Below, piece after piece: positions 26,323 to 35,184 of a stretch of 64,000 nt of DNA. The stretch's first letter is position 1, and each line of letters opens with the position of its first letter. The notes beneath the pieces were generated by a model. The model did not search any database. It saw nothing but the letters and a program-made list of their open reading frames with translations, and was not told where the DNA came from. Position numbers and translations under genes: made by a program. Source of the DNA: Azospirillum sp. TSH58 (GTDB lineage: Bacteria; Pseudomonadota; Alphaproteobacteria; Azospirillales; Azospirillaceae); contig NZ_CP022364.1 of assembly GCF_003119115.1 (NCBI RefSeq), forward strand, positions 2,184,001 through 2,248,000, in the 5' to 3' direction.

Positions 26323-27525
26323 TCAACGGCGGCAGGCCGTTTCGGGCTGGTCGTGGCCCAGCGTGTCGAGTTCGGTCCTGGGATGCAGGAAGCCGTCCTG
26401 CGGCGAGACGGAGACCAGAGAGCGGTCGGCGGCGAGAAGCACCGGCTGGCGCAACTGCCCGTCCCAGCTGCGGAAGGACAGCGGCACGCCCTTGAAGGCG
26501 GCCAGCGTGAAGTCCGGCCCGCGGATGTGGGCGGCCAGCGCCGCCGGATCGGTGGAGCGGGTGCGGGTCGCCGCCTCGCCCACCGCGCGGATGGCGGACC
26601 AGACGGCGTGGTCGCGGGGCAGCATGGTCCGCTGGGCGGCGGCCTTGAAGCGGGACTGGAGCTGTGCGGCCCCCCAGGCCTCGTGGGCGCGGTGCCAGTT
26701 GGTGGGGACGAGGCCCTGCGTGCCGACGACCGGGCGCGGCTCCCAGGTGCGGTAGAGCACATAGTCGCCGAAGTCGCCGATCTCGTCGGCGACGATCACC
26801 ACGTCGTGCCGCTTGCCCTGGGTGAAGACCGGCATTTCGGCCTGGGCGGTGCGGCGGGCGTCGTGGTCCTCGCTCCAGGTCTTCTCCTCGACCACCTCGG
26901 CGCCGAAGCGCTTGGCCGCCCGCTTCACCGCGGCGGCGTAGAGCCGGTCCTCGGGCCGGGTGCCGACGATCAGCAGCCATTTCGTCCAGCGCTTCACCGC
27001 CAGATACTGGGCCAGCGCGTCGGCGAGCATGGCGCGGTCGGGGGCGGTGTGCAGCAGGTTGGGCGCGCACAGCGCGTTGCGCAGGCTGTCGTCGGTCGAG
27101 CCGGCGTTGAACAGCAGCAGGTTCGCCGCCTCCGGCAGGCGGGCCAGGGCGCCGGGCGCCTCGCCGGGCAGGTCCAGCACGACGATGCGGTGCCCGGCGG
27201 CGGCGAGGTCGCGCAGCGCCTGCGCCGGGTCGCCGTCGATGGGGACGGTCACCGCCTCCAGCTCGAAGCGCTGCTTGAGGAAGCGGCCCGTGCTGTTGTT
27301 GTCGGCCACGGCCAGCCGGGCGCCGGCCAGCCCTTCGTCGGCGGGCGGTTCGTCGAGGTTGGACAGGGCGGGGGGATGATCGACCTCCTGCGTCAGGTAG
27401 GCGATGCGGACGGTTGAGAGGTCCGCGGTCGCCGCCTCCTGCGAAAAGGCGGCCGGCGGGGCGCACAGCCCGCCGGCCAGCAAGGCGATCTGCATCAAGG
27501 AGGGTAACCAAAGGCTGAAACGCAT
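26323..27525 (-). CDS. Periplasmic binding-like protein of the quinoprotein locus
   Basis: A 400-residue protein of the type I periplasmic binding fold (LivK/branched-chain-like), with a signal peptide ending near AAFS. VRIAYLTQEVDHPPALSN opens the mature part and ADNNSTGRFLKQRFELE follows. Relatives are the binding-like component linked to PQQ-dependent alcohol dehydrogenases. The ATG at 27525 is preferred over 27675 because it sits at the signal peptide. It is the first gene of the minus-strand unit and divergent from the cytochrome gene at 27760. Confidence 0.85.
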   Translation of the reverse strand: MRFSLWLPSLMQIALLAGGLCAPPAAFSQEAATADLSTVRIAYLTQEVDHPPALSNLDEPPADEGLAGARLAVADNNSTGRFLKQRFELEAVTVPIDGDPAQALRDLAAAGHRIVVLDLPGEAPGALARLPEAANLLLFNAGSTDDSLRNALCAPNLLHTAPDRAMLADALAQYLAVKRWTKWLLIVGTRPEDRLYAAAVKRAAKRFGAEVVEEKTWSEDHDARRTAQAEMPVFTQGKRHDVVIVADEIGDFGDYVLYRTWEPRPVVGTQGLVPTNWHRAHEAWGAAQLQSRFKAAAQRTMLPRDHAVWSAIRAVGEAATRTRSTDPAALAAHIRGPDFTLAAFKGVPLSFRSWDGQLRQPVLLAADRSLVSVSPQDGFLHPRTELDTLGHDQPETACRR

Positions 27526-27592
27526 CGCGGGTTTGCACTCGCCTGGTTTCGGGAGATCAGGGTATCCCCGCCGGGCGGCGTCCCGGAATGCA

Positions 27593-27671
27593 ACTTTGGT
27601 ACGATTGCGCGGGCGGAAAACAGCAATTCGGTCCGATCGCGGGGGGCTCCACGCACGGTTGCTACCAAAGT
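27593..27671. promoter_or_regulatory. Inverted-repeat pair in the divergent promoter region
   Basis: ACTTTGGTA (27593-27601) and its exact complement TACCAAAGT (27663-27671) flank 61 bases in the space between two divergent quinoprotein-locus units. They may be paired sites for a regulator of both directions. Confidence 0.35.
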
Positions 27672-27759
27672 CCAATTATTGGCGGCACGGACCGCCCGCT
27701 ATGCTCCGGGGCAACGGACAACGCTCCATTCGCATCTTCTCTGAATGAGGACGCCCCTT

Positions 27760-28203
27760 ATGAACGCACGGCTTCTCCGGCTTGCGATGGCCGGTTTCCT
27801 GACCGGCGCGGCCGCCGTCATCTCCACGGTTGTCCCCACCGCGGCCTTCGCCCATGGCGACGTGACCCCCCAGGCCGTGGACACCACCGGCCTCGACAAG
27901 CTGGGCGAGGACTGGCGCGACGCGAACCCCTACCGCGGCAACCCGCGCGCGATCGAGATCGGCGCCTCCGCCTTCAACCAGAATTGCGCGCGCTGCCACG
28001 GGCTGGGCGCGGTGTCGGGCGGCATCGCCCCGGACCTGCGCTATCTGGAGAAGGGCGACGCGGGCGACGAGTGGTTCAAGGAGCGGGTGACCAACGGCTC
28101 CATCCGCAACGGCGTCACCTACATGCCGCGCTTCGGCGAGGCGCTGGGCCAGGAGGCGCTGTGGGCGATCCGGTCGTGGCTGGAGACGGTGCACGAGGAA
28201 TGA
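27760..28203 (+). CDS. pedF: Cytochrome c-550 PedF-like
   Basis: A 147-residue periplasmic monohaem cytochrome c. Signal peptide 1-31, haem motif C76-A-R-C79-H80, and a later YMPRFGE with the probable axial Met. The family accepts electrons from PQQ-dependent alcohol dehydrogenases. The ATG at 27760 has GAGGA nine bases upstream. The stop codon overlaps the next start (ATGA), so it leads a coupled operon with the binding-like protein that follows. Confidence 0.88.
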   Translation: MNARLLRLAMAGFLTGAAAVISTVVPTAAFAHGDVTPQAVDTTGLDKLGEDWRDANPYRGNPRAIEIGASAFNQNCARCHGLGAVSGGIAPDLRYLEKGDAGDEWFKERVTNGSIRNGVTYMPRFGEALGQEALWAIRSWLETVHEE

Positions 28204-29060
28204 AGGCGCTTCCGACGCGGCGCCAGCTGCTGTCCTTCGCCGCCGCCGCGCTGGCCGCCGGGGTTCTCCCCCGGCGCGCCGGCGCGCGCCCGTTGGACGA
28301 CGTGGTGGCCGCCGGGCGGCTGATGGTCGCGGTTTATCGCGACAACCCGCCTTTCTCCCACCGCAAGGGCGGCGCCCTGGTCGGCGTGGACGTGGACATC
28401 GCCCGCGCCATCGCCGGGCGGCTGGGCGTCGGCGTCGAGTTCATGGAGCTGACCGCCGGGGAGGCCGTGTCGGACGACCTGCGCAACGCGGTGTGGCGCG
28501 GCCCGGTCGTCGGGGGCGGCGTGGCCGACGTGATGATGCATGTGCCCTATCAGAAGGAGTTCGGGCTGCGCAACCCGGAGGCCGTGCTGTTCGGCCCCTA
28601 CCAGCGGGAAGGATTCGCGCTGGCCCGCAACCCGATGCGCATGACCCAGCCGATGCTGGCCTCCCTGCCCGACGAGCCGGTGGGGGTGGAGATCGACAGC
28701 ATCCCCGACTTCTATCTGCTGGGGGCCTTCGGTGGGCGGCTGCGCGAGCGGCTGGTCCACTACATGACGATCCCCGAGGCGGTCGAGGCCCTGGTCAAGG
28801 GCGACGTCGCCGCCGTCGTCGCGACGCAGAGCCAGGTGGAGGCCGCGCTGGGCGACCGCGCCGCCGGCTTCCCGATCACCCCGGTCACCTTCCCCGGCAT
28901 GATGGCGTCGAGCTGGGACATCGGCATGGCGGTGAAGGAGAACTCCCGCGATCTCGCCTATGCGGTGGGCGACGCGGTGACCGCGATGCTGGAGGACGGG
29001 ACGTTGCCGGAGATTTTCCGGAAGCATGGAGTGACGCACAACGCGATTCCGGTGGAGTGA
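28200..29060 (+). CDS. Quinoprotein dehydrogenase-associated ABC-type binding protein
   Basis: A 286-residue periplasmic binding protein of the type II (SBP_bac_3-like) fold. LMVAVYRDNPPFSHRKGG, GVDVDIARAIAGRLG and WDIGMAVKENSRDLAYAV are typical. The N-terminus carries TRRQLLSFAAAALAAG, which resembles a Tat signal. This family occurs beside quinoprotein dehydrogenases and is thought to assist them; no matching permease is adjacent. It is translationally coupled to pedF. Confidence 0.85.
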   Translation: MKALPTRRQLLSFAAAALAAGVLPRRAGARPLDDVVAAGRLMVAVYRDNPPFSHRKGGALVGVDVDIARAIAGRLGVGVEFMELTAGEAVSDDLRNAVWRGPVVGGGVADVMMHVPYQKEFGLRNPEAVLFGPYQREGFALARNPMRMTQPMLASLPDEPVGVEIDSIPDFYLLGAFGGRLRERLVHYMTIPEAVEALVKGDVAAVVATQSQVEAALGDRAAGFPITPVTFPGMMASSWDIGMAVKENSRDLAYAVGDAVTAMLEDGTLPEIFRKHGVTHNAIPVE

Positions 29061-29066
29061 CGGTGC

Positions 29067-29217
29067 TTGCCCCCCTCCCAACCTTCCCCCGCTTCGCAGG
29101 GGGAGGGGCTTGATTCCCTCCCCTGCGTAGCTCTCGCGCAAACCAAAGGTTTGCGCTGACGCGGCAGGCGGACCTTTGGTCCGCCGAGAGCGGGGGAGGG
29201 TTAGGGAGGGGGCAAGA
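29067..29217. repeat. Intergenic palindromic repeat, copy A
   Basis: Left arm CCCCTCCCAACCTTCCCCCG CTTCGCAGGGGG and right arm GAGAGCGGGGGAGGGTTAGGG AGGGGG form an inverted repeat. The middle contains two further perfect hairpins: GCGCAAACC-AAA-GGTTTGCGC (29136-29156) and GGCGGACC-TTT-GGTCCGCC (29167-29185). It is related to copies at 50109 and 51817. Confidence 0.85.
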
Positions 29218-29258
29218 GCCCGCACAAGAACAACGACGCAAGGGAGGGGGAAACCGCC

Positions 29259-30083
29259 ATGAACCGCCATCTCGCCGCCGCGGCGCTCCTGGCCGCGCTC
29301 TCCAGCCCGGCTTATGCCGGCCCGCCGGACCCCGCCGACCCGCTGGCCTCCGTCATGTGGGACGTGCTGCGGCCGGAGCTGTTCGGAACGGCCCCCGTGC
29401 AGTTCGACGAGCGGGTGACCGTCACCGCCCCCGACAACGCCGAGAACGCCGCCGCCGTCCCGGTGATGGCCGACGCCACGGCGCTGGGCGCGGTGGAGGA
29501 GATGGTGCTGTTCGCCGACCTCAACCCCTTCCCGGTCATCCTGCGCTTCCAGCCGCTGGCGGCGAAGCCGGTGATCGCCACGCGCTTCAAGGTGCAGCAG
29601 GCGACACCGCTGCGCGCCGCCGCCCGCACGCCGGACGGAGTGTGGCACATCGGGGGCAAGCTGCTCGACGCGGCGGGCGGCGGCTGCACCGCGCCGCCAG
29701 CCACCTACGCCGCCGCCGACTGGGCCGACCATGTGGGCGAGGTGCAGGGCCGCGCCTGGGCGCCGGCCGGTGAGGGGGCGGGTGAGGGGGCGGGTGAGGA
29801 CAAGGCGACGCGCGTGCGCTTCCTCGTCCGCCACCCCATGGACACCGGTCTGGTCGCCGGCATTCCCGCCTACTTCATCGAGGCGCTGACCCTGCGCGAC
29901 GCCGACGGGCGGGCGCTGGCCCGGCTCCAGACGGCGGAGCCGCTGTCCGAAAACCCCGTCTTCACGCTGGAGGTGCGGCCCGGAGCGGGCGCGCGCAGCC
30001 TGACGCTCGACGGGCGCGACAACCAGGGCGGCGAGGTGAAGGCGGCCATCCCGCTGCCCTGGGTGCAAGGGGCACTGCCATGA
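29259..30083 (+). CDS. Quinoprotein dehydrogenase-associated SoxYZ-like carrier
   Basis: A 274-residue periplasmic protein: signal peptide to about residue 20, a SoxY-like domain whose single carrier cysteine lies in AGGGCTAPP (about 147), and a SoxZ-like C-terminal domain (about 180-274). In sulphur oxidation SoxY carries intermediates on such a cysteine. Here the role beside quinoproteins is unknown. A 12-bp repeat (29769-29792) adds a Gly-Glu-rich linker. The stop overlaps the next ATG. Confidence 0.86.
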   Translation: MNRHLAAAALLAALSSPAYAGPPDPADPLASVMWDVLRPELFGTAPVQFDERVTVTAPDNAENAAAVPVMADATALGAVEEMVLFADLNPFPVILRFQPLAAKPVIATRFKVQQATPLRAAARTPDGVWHIGGKLLDAAGGGCTAPPATYAAADWADHVGEVQGRAWAPAGEGAGEGAGEDKATRVRFLVRHPMDTGLVAGIPAYFIEALTLRDADGRALARLQTAEPLSENPVFTLEVRPGAGARSLTLDGRDNQGGEVKAAIPLPWVQGALP

Positions 30084-31015
30084 GAGCGCTACTCGCCCTT
30101 CTCCTGCTGCTGGTCGTCTCCGCCGCGCCGGGCTGGGCCGCCGGCCCGCTGAGCTACCAGCTGAAACCCGTCGCCATCGCGCCGGACACCTGGGTCTTCG
30201 AAGGCACGCGGGAGCATTTCACCCGCAGCAACGGCGGCAACATCCTCAACCCCGGCTTCATCGTGACCGACGACGGGGTGATCGTGATCCAGACCGGCCC
30301 GTCGCGCCGCTTCGGTGAGGAGATGCGCGCGGCCATCGCGACCGTCACCGACAAGCCGATCCGCAAGGTCTTCGTCAGCAACCTGCACCCCGACTACTGG
30401 CTGGGCAACCGCGCCTTCGCCGACGTGCCCATCGCCGCGCTGCCCGGCACCATCGAGGGCATCAAGGCCGAGGGGCAAGGGATGACCGAGAACATGTACC
30501 GCCTCGTCGGCGACTGGATGCGCGGCACCGAGCCGCTGGTCCCGACCGAGGCGGTCTATGGCTCGACCGTCGTCTTCGGCGCGCACCGGCTGCGGCTGAT
30601 CCCGCTGGAGGGCCACACCGCCGCCGATCTCGCCATCCTGGACGAGACGACGGGCGTGCTGTTCGCCGGCGGAGTCGTCTTCTCCGACCGGACGCCGACG
30701 ACGCCCCACGCCGACATCGGCCGATGGCTGGCGGCGCTGGATGCCCTGGACGCGCTGGACGTGACGGTGCTGGTGCCCAACCACGGGCGCATCCGGTCCG
30801 ACAAGGCGGCCATCGCCCAGACCCGCGACTGGCTGACCTGGCTGGACCGTACGCTGCGCGAGCGGGCGGAGGGCGGGGCCGACATGGCCGAGCTGCTCGA
30901 CGCGCCGATCCCCGAGCGCTTCGCCGGGATGGGCGTGCTGCGCGAGGAGTACCGGCGCTCCGTCTCCCATCTCTGGCCGCGGATCGAGCGGGCAATCCTG
31001 CCGCGGGTCAACTGA
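30080..31015 (+). CDS. Metallo-beta-lactamase-fold protein of the quinoprotein locus
   Basis: A 311-residue secreted protein (signal peptide to about 21) of the metallo-beta-lactamase fold, similar to the quinoprotein relay zinc metallohydrolase group. The expected HxHxDH motif reads NLHPDYW, so the first and last ligand positions are not His. LEGHTAADL, the third-metal-ligand region, is present. It may therefore bind metal differently or be inactive. It is coupled by overlapping codons to the SoxYZ-like gene. Confidence 0.82.
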   Translation: MRALLALLLLLVVSAAPGWAAGPLSYQLKPVAIAPDTWVFEGTREHFTRSNGGNILNPGFIVTDDGVIVIQTGPSRRFGEEMRAAIATVTDKPIRKVFVSNLHPDYWLGNRAFADVPIAALPGTIEGIKAEGQGMTENMYRLVGDWMRGTEPLVPTEAVYGSTVVFGAHRLRLIPLEGHTAADLAILDETTGVLFAGGVVFSDRTPTTPHADIGRWLAALDALDALDVTVLVPNHGRIRSDKAAIAQTRDWLTWLDRTLRERAEGGADMAELLDAPIPERFAGMGVLREEYRRSVSHLWPRIERAILPRVN

Positions 31016-31063
31016 CGCCCTTCTCAATGAAACGTTTCCCGGTGCCAGCAGAACGCTCCGCCC

Positions 31064-31073
31064 ATTCGACTAT
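31064..31073 (+). promoter_or_regulatory. Shared 10-base motif upstream of the quinoprotein gene
   Basis: ATTCGACTAT occurs here and again at 37281-37290 in front of the cysteine-motif gene; the following bases also partly agree (..GnCAA). It is a candidate co-regulation site with no experimental support. Confidence 0.3.
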
Positions 31074-31205
31074 TTGCCAATGGACCCCAATCGGGGTGCC
31101 GGTAAACTGCTTTATTGTCAGAAGGATAGGGGCTTCGCGATGCCGCGTCGCCCCTGCGTCGAACCCCTGATTGTTCCGAAAAGAAGCCGAGGACGGGCGG
31201 AGAAG

Positions 31206-31231
31206 GCAGACGGATTCCGCCATTCGTCTGC
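31206..31231. promoter_or_regulatory. Inverted repeat in the quinoprotein gene leader
   Basis: GCAGACG (31206-31212) and CGTCTGC (31225-31231) are perfect arms 12 bases apart, 57 bases before the start codon. It could be an operator or a leader hairpin. Confidence 0.3.
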
Positions 31232-31287
31232 AAACGACCTCTGCCCGCGACTCCGGCTGTCCATTTCCCCTGGGAGGTATCCGCACC

Positions 31288-33039
31288 ATGAAGCGTCTCT
31301 TCCGCACCTGCCTGCTTGCAAGCGCCATGGCCGCCGGCCTTGGTCTGGGCGGCCCCGCATTGGCCGCCGACGGACCCAGCAACGACGACCTGCTGAACGA
31401 CGCCAAGTCGACGGGCGACGTACTGACCTACGGCATGGGTCATCAGGCGCAGCGCTTCAGCCCGCTCGACAAGCTGAACCCGGACACCGTCAAGGGGCTG
31501 GTGCCGGTCTGGTCCTTCTCCTTCGGTGGCGAGAAGCAGCGCGGGCAGGAGTCGCAGCCGATCATCCATGACGGCACGATCTACGTGACCGGCTCCTACT
31601 CCCGCCTCTACGCCGTGGATGTGAAGACCGGGCAGAAGAAGTGGCAGTACGACCACCGCCTGCCCGAAGGAATCATGCCCTGCTGCGACGTCGTGAACCG
31701 CGGCGCCGCGCTCTACAAGGACAAGATCTACTTCGCGACGCTGGACGCCCGTCTGGTCGCGCTGAACAAGGACACCGGCAAGGTCGTCTGGTCGAAGAAG
31801 ATCGAGGACTACAAGGCCGGCTATTCGGCGACCGCCGCCCCGCTGATCGTTGACGGCAAGGTCATCACCGGCAATTCCGGCGGCGAGTTCGGCATCATCG
31901 GCATGGTCGAGGCGCGCGACGCCGAGACGGGCGAGCTGGTCTGGCAGCGCCCGACCATCGAGGGCAACATGGGCACCCTCAATGGCAAGGAATCGACCAT
32001 GACCGGCGTGATGAACGCCAGCTGGTCGGGCGATCTCTACAAGACCGGCGGTGGCGCCACCTGGCTGGGCGGCACCTACGACCCGGAGACCAAGACGCTG
32101 TTCTTCGGCACCGGCAACCCGGCGCCCTGGAACTCGCACCTGCGTCCGGGCGACAACCTCTACACCTCCTCGACCCTGGCCATCGACCCGGCCAACGGCG
32201 ACATCAAGTGGCACTATCAGACCACGCCGCACGACGGCTGGGACTTCGACGGCGTCAACGAGCTGGTGTCCTTCGACCTGAAGAAGGACGGCCAGACCAT
32301 CAAGGCCGGCGCCAAGGCCGACCGCAACGGCTTCTTCTACGTGCTGGACCGCACCAACGGGAAGCTGCTCAGCGCCTCGCCCTTCGTCACCAAGATCACC
32401 TGGGCCAAGGAGATCGACGTGAAGACCGGGCGGCCGGTCTACAACGACGACAACCGTCCGGGCACCCCGGTCGGTGCGGAAAAGGGCACGTCGGTCTTCG
32501 CCGCCCCGGCCTTCCTCGGCGCCAAGAACTGGATGCCCATGGCCTACAGCCCGGCGACCGAGCTGTTCTACGTCCCGGCCAACGAATGGGGCATGGACAT
32601 CTGGAACGAGCCGATCACCTACAAGAAGGGTGCCGCCTATCTGGGCGCCGGCTTCACCATCAAGCCGCTCTATGACGACTACATCGGCGCGCTGCGCGCC
32701 ATCGACCCGAAGACCGGCAAGATCGTCTGGGAATACAAGAACCCGGCGCCGCTGTGGGGCGGCGTGCTGACCACCGGCGGCAACCTCGTCTTCACCGGCA
32801 CGCCGGAGGGCTATCTGAAGGCGTTCGACGCCAAGTCCGGCAAGGAGGTCTGGAAGTTCAACACTGGCTCCGGCGTCGTCGGCTCCCCGGTCACCTGGGA
32901 ACAGGACGGCGAGCAGTATGTGGCCGTGGTCTCCGGCTGGGGCGGAGCGGTGCCGCTGTGGGGCGGCGACGTGGCCAAGCTGGTCAAGGACATCAACCAG
33001 GGCGGCTCCCTCTGGGTCTTCAAGCTGCCGAAGGCCTGA
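31288..33039 (+). CDS. exaF: PQQ-dependent alcohol dehydrogenase, probably lanthanide type
   Basis: A 583-residue periplasmic quinoprotein. It has a signal peptide (1-27), an eight-bladed propeller with Trp-rich repeats, and the vicinal disulphide Cys132-Cys133 over the cofactor. Metal ligands are Glu200 (SGGEFG), Asn278 (GTGNPAPWN) and the catalytic Asp319. Asp321, two residues on (WDFDG), is the extra aspartate that marks lanthanide-dependent XoxF and PedH/ExaF enzymes; calcium enzymes have Ala or Ser there. It oxidises primary alcohols and passes electrons to cytochrome c. GGGAGG precedes the ATG at 31288. The symbol is by analogy; exaA is equally usable. The gene ends in a strong terminator. 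Confidence 0.9.
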   Translation: MKRLFRTCLLASAMAAGLGLGGPALAADGPSNDDLLNDAKSTGDVLTYGMGHQAQRFSPLDKLNPDTVKGLVPVWSFSFGGEKQRGQESQPIIHDGTIYVTGSYSRLYAVDVKTGQKKWQYDHRLPEGIMPCCDVVNRGAALYKDKIYFATLDARLVALNKDTGKVVWSKKIEDYKAGYSATAAPLIVDGKVITGNSGGEFGIIGMVEARDAETGELVWQRPTIEGNMGTLNGKESTMTGVMNASWSGDLYKTGGGATWLGGTYDPETKTLFFGTGNPAPWNSHLRPGDNLYTSSTLAIDPANGDIKWHYQTTPHDGWDFDGVNELVSFDLKKDGQTIKAGAKADRNGFFYVLDRTNGKLLSASPFVTKITWAKEIDVKTGRPVYNDDNRPGTPVGAEKGTSVFAAPAFLGAKNWMPMAYSPATELFYVPANEWGMDIWNEPITYKKGAAYLGAGFTIKPLYDDYIGALRAIDPKTGKIVWEYKNPAPLWGGVLTTGGNLVFTGTPEGYLKAFDAKSGKEVWKFNTGSGVVGSPVTWEQDGEQYVAVVSGWGGAVPLWGGDVAKLVKDINQGGSLWVFKLPKA

Positions 33040-33070
33040 CGGGGAAACCCCGTGCCGTGACCGGACCAGG

Positions 33071-33104
33071 AAAGGGCGGCCCGAAGGGTTCGGGCCGTCT
33101 TTTC
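33071..33104 (+). terminator. Rho-independent terminator after the quinoprotein gene
   Basis: An 8-bp perfect stem (GGCCCGAA / TTCGGGCC, loop GGG), extended by further pairs, is followed by TCTTTTCTT. It lies 30 bases past the stop codon. Confidence 0.88.
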
Positions 33105-33265
33105 TTGCGAATCGCTTGCAACAGGATTTGGGCCGGGATTTAAAACGGAATTGCCTACGATCGGCTGTTTTGGGGAATACCCGTTCCCGTCCTTGCGCAT
33201 TCTTGAACAGTCCGGCATGATCACACCCGGAAACGCCCCGAAACGATGAGCGTGGGAACCACGCC

Positions 33266-33931
33266 ATGAGCCGAATTCTGATTGCGGACGATCATCCGCT
33301 GGTGCGCGACGCCCTGCGCAGCGCCGTTCTCTACTCCTGCCAGGCGCAGGAGATCCACGAGGCCGGTTGCCTGGACGAAACCATCTCCATCCTCGACTCC
33401 ATGCACGGCGGCAAGGGGGAGCCGGACCTCGTCCTGCTCGACCTCAACATGCCGGGCATGAACGGGCTGACCGGGCTGATCGCCCTGCGCCGCCGCTTTC
33501 CGGCCATCCCCGTCGCCGTCGTCTCGGCGCACGAGGACCGCAAGGTGATGCTGGAGGCGGTGCGCTGCGGCGCCGCCGGCTTCATCCCGAAATCGACGCC
33601 GCGGGACGCCATCGCCGGCGCGCTGCGCCAGATCCTGGCCGGGGAGGTCTATCTGCCCGCCTCGGTCGAGGAGGGCGCCGCGGCGGAGGACGAGGAGACG
33701 GCCGAGATCGCCCGCCGACTGTCCACCCTGACGGCGCAGCAGCTCCGCGTGCTGGAGATGCTGGGCACCGGCAAGCTGAACAAGGAAATCGCCTATGAGC
33801 TGAGCATCACGGAAACCACCGTGAAGGCCCATGTCTCGGCGATCCTGCAAAAGCTGAAGGTCTACAGCCGCACCCAGGCCGTGGTCTTCGCCAACCGCCT
33901 GCAACTGGAAAAGGCCCGCTTCGGCATCTGA
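33266..33931 (+). CDS. LuxR/NarL-family response regulator
   Basis: A 221-residue two-domain regulator. The receiver (about 1-125) has the acidic pair D8-D9, the phosphorylation Asp59 (LVLLDLNMPG) and the KSTP lysine. The LuxR helix-turn-helix (about 155-215) has LTAQQLRVLEMLGTGKLNKEIA and TETTVKAHVSAILQKL. It follows the quinoprotein gene on the same strand but after a terminator, so it likely has its own promoter. Similar regulators control quinoprotein alcohol dehydrogenases in pseudomonads and, as I recall, in Azospirillum. No adjacent sensor kinase is seen. Confidence 0.9.
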   Translation: MSRILIADDHPLVRDALRSAVLYSCQAQEIHEAGCLDETISILDSMHGGKGEPDLVLLDLNMPGMNGLTGLIALRRRFPAIPVAVVSAHEDRKVMLEAVRCGAAGFIPKSTPRDAIAGALRQILAGEVYLPASVEEGAAAEDEETAEIARRLSTLTAQQLRVLEMLGTGKLNKEIAYELSITETTVKAHVSAILQKLKVYSRTQAVVFANRLQLEKARFGI

Positions 33932-33948
33932 GCCGGCGGGCCGTTCCT

Positions 33949-34383
33949 TCAGCGGTTCCGCATCCGCCGCGCGTCCGCGGCGGCGCGCGCCGCCTCCTGC
34001 CCCGGATCGCCCCGCCCGAAGCCGAGCGGCACCGGGCTGTCGAGCCAGCCGAAGCCGTCCAGGGCATGGCCCTCGAACTCCGTCCAATCCTGCCAGTCCT
34101 TGTCCTTGCTGCGCCGCTTCACCTCCGCCTTGCGCACGGCGCGCCGGGCCTCCAGGCCGGGGTCGCGCCGCCCGAGCTGCTCGTCGCGCGTCGTCCGTTC
34201 GATGATGACGATGGAGGAGCCGGTGACCGGATCGCCGATGATCGCCAGATCGCGCGACCGGTCGGCGTGGTTGGGACCGTGGCCGTGCTGGTCGAGGATC
34301 ACGATCTCCCCGGCGAGCGACGCGCCGGATTGCAGCGCCAAGCCGGCGCCCAGCAGAAGAAGGGGCAGGAACAGGGTGCGCAT
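33949..34383 (-). CDS. Unrecognised 144-residue secreted protein
   Basis: I do not recognise this protein. MRTLFLPLLLLGAGLALQSGASLA is a good signal peptide, so it is probably periplasmic. The mature part is charged, with EIVILDQHGHGPNHADRSRDL, then a basic stretch (RRAVRKAEVKRRSKDKDWQDW) and a C-terminal Arg/Ala tail. There are no cysteines. The ATG at 34383 is the signal-peptide start. It is convergent with the LuxR regulator gene. Confidence 0.68.
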   Translation of the reverse strand: MRTLFLPLLLLGAGLALQSGASLAGEIVILDQHGHGPNHADRSRDLAIIGDPVTGSSIVIIERTTRDEQLGRRDPGLEARRAVRKAEVKRRSKDKDWQDWTEFEGHALDGFGWLDSPVPLGFGRGDPGQEAARAAADARRMRNR

Positions 34384-34473
34384 CGTCGTCTCCGCCGGTT
34401 TCACCTCAGCGGGACAGACTGCGCCCGGCGGGCAGCGGCGGATGTGAGCCGCTTCACAGGTTCGGCGAAAAAG

Positions 34474-35184
34474 TCAGGCGAGCAGCCGGAAGGCCGGGTC
34501 GGGTCGGGCCAGCAGGTCCGCCCGCACGCGCTCGATCAGCGCGTCGTCGCGCAGCGCGCGCGGCGTCTCCAGCGGCACCTCCGCCGCCACCCGTGTCGGG
34601 CCGGGGGCCATCACCAGAATGCGGTCGGCCAGTTGGATCGCCTCGCGCAGATTGTGGGTGACGAACAGCACGGTGGCCGGGGAACGCTCCAGCATGGTGG
34701 CGAGGAGGGCGCGCATCCGCTGCGCCGTCGGTTCGTCCAGCGAGACGAAGGGCTCGTCCATCAGCAGCAGGCCGGGCTCGACCGCGAAGGCGCGGGCCAG
34801 GGCCACCCGCCGCGCCATGCCGCCGGACAGGCGCGCCGGATACTCGTCGGCCACCGCCTCCAGACCCATGGCGGACAGCCAGCGCTCCGCCGTGCCGTCG
34901 CTCCGCCGCGCCTTGGGCAGCACCAGCGCCACGTTCTGCCGCACCGTGCGCCAGGGCAGCAGGCGGGGCGTCTGGAACACGCAGCCCAGAACCGGTTCCG
35001 GCCCGCCGAAGTCGAGGGTTCCGTCGAAATCGCGGTCCAGCCCGGCGGCGATGCTCAGCGCGGTCGTCTTGCCGCAGCCGGACGGGCCGACCAGCGCCAG
35101 GAACTCGCCCGGCGCGGCCGTCAGCGACAGGCCGCGGATGACCTCCCGCCCGGCGAAGCGCTTGGAGCGGACCTCAAGCCTCAG
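34474..35184 (-). CDS. ABC transporter ATPase, nitrate/sulfonate (SsuB/TauB) type
   Basis: An ATPase of about 236 residues with Walker A GPSGCGKTT, signature LSGGMARR, Walker B LLLMDEPFVSLD and HNLREA. It belongs with the permease and binding protein upstream. The start is uncertain: the conserved region (LRLEVRSKRFAG) opens at a CTG (35184) that overlaps the permease stop by 11 bases. The nearest ordinary starts are TTG at 35283 and ATG at 35298, deep inside the permease gene. The subfamily imports sulfonates, nitrate, pyrimidines or similar; the ligand here is unknown. Confidence 0.85.
   Translation of the reverse strand: MRLEVRSKRFAGREVIRGLSLTAAPGEFLALVGPSGCGKTTALSIAAGLDRDFDGTLDFGGPEPVLGCVFQTPRLLPWRTVRQNVALVLPKARRSDGTAERWLSAMGLEAVADEYPARLSGGMARRVALARAFAVEPGLLLMDEPFVSLDEPTAQRMRALLATMLERSPATVLFVTHNLREAIQLADRILVMAPGPTRVAAEVPLETPRALRDDALIERVRADLLARPDPAFRLLA

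Noticed and set aside
31016..31287. Sigma-54 promoter (GG-N10-GC) before the quinoprotein gene
   Set aside because: A related Azospirillum gene is reported to be sigma-54 dependent, as I recall, but no match with correct GG-N10-GC spacing was found by eye.
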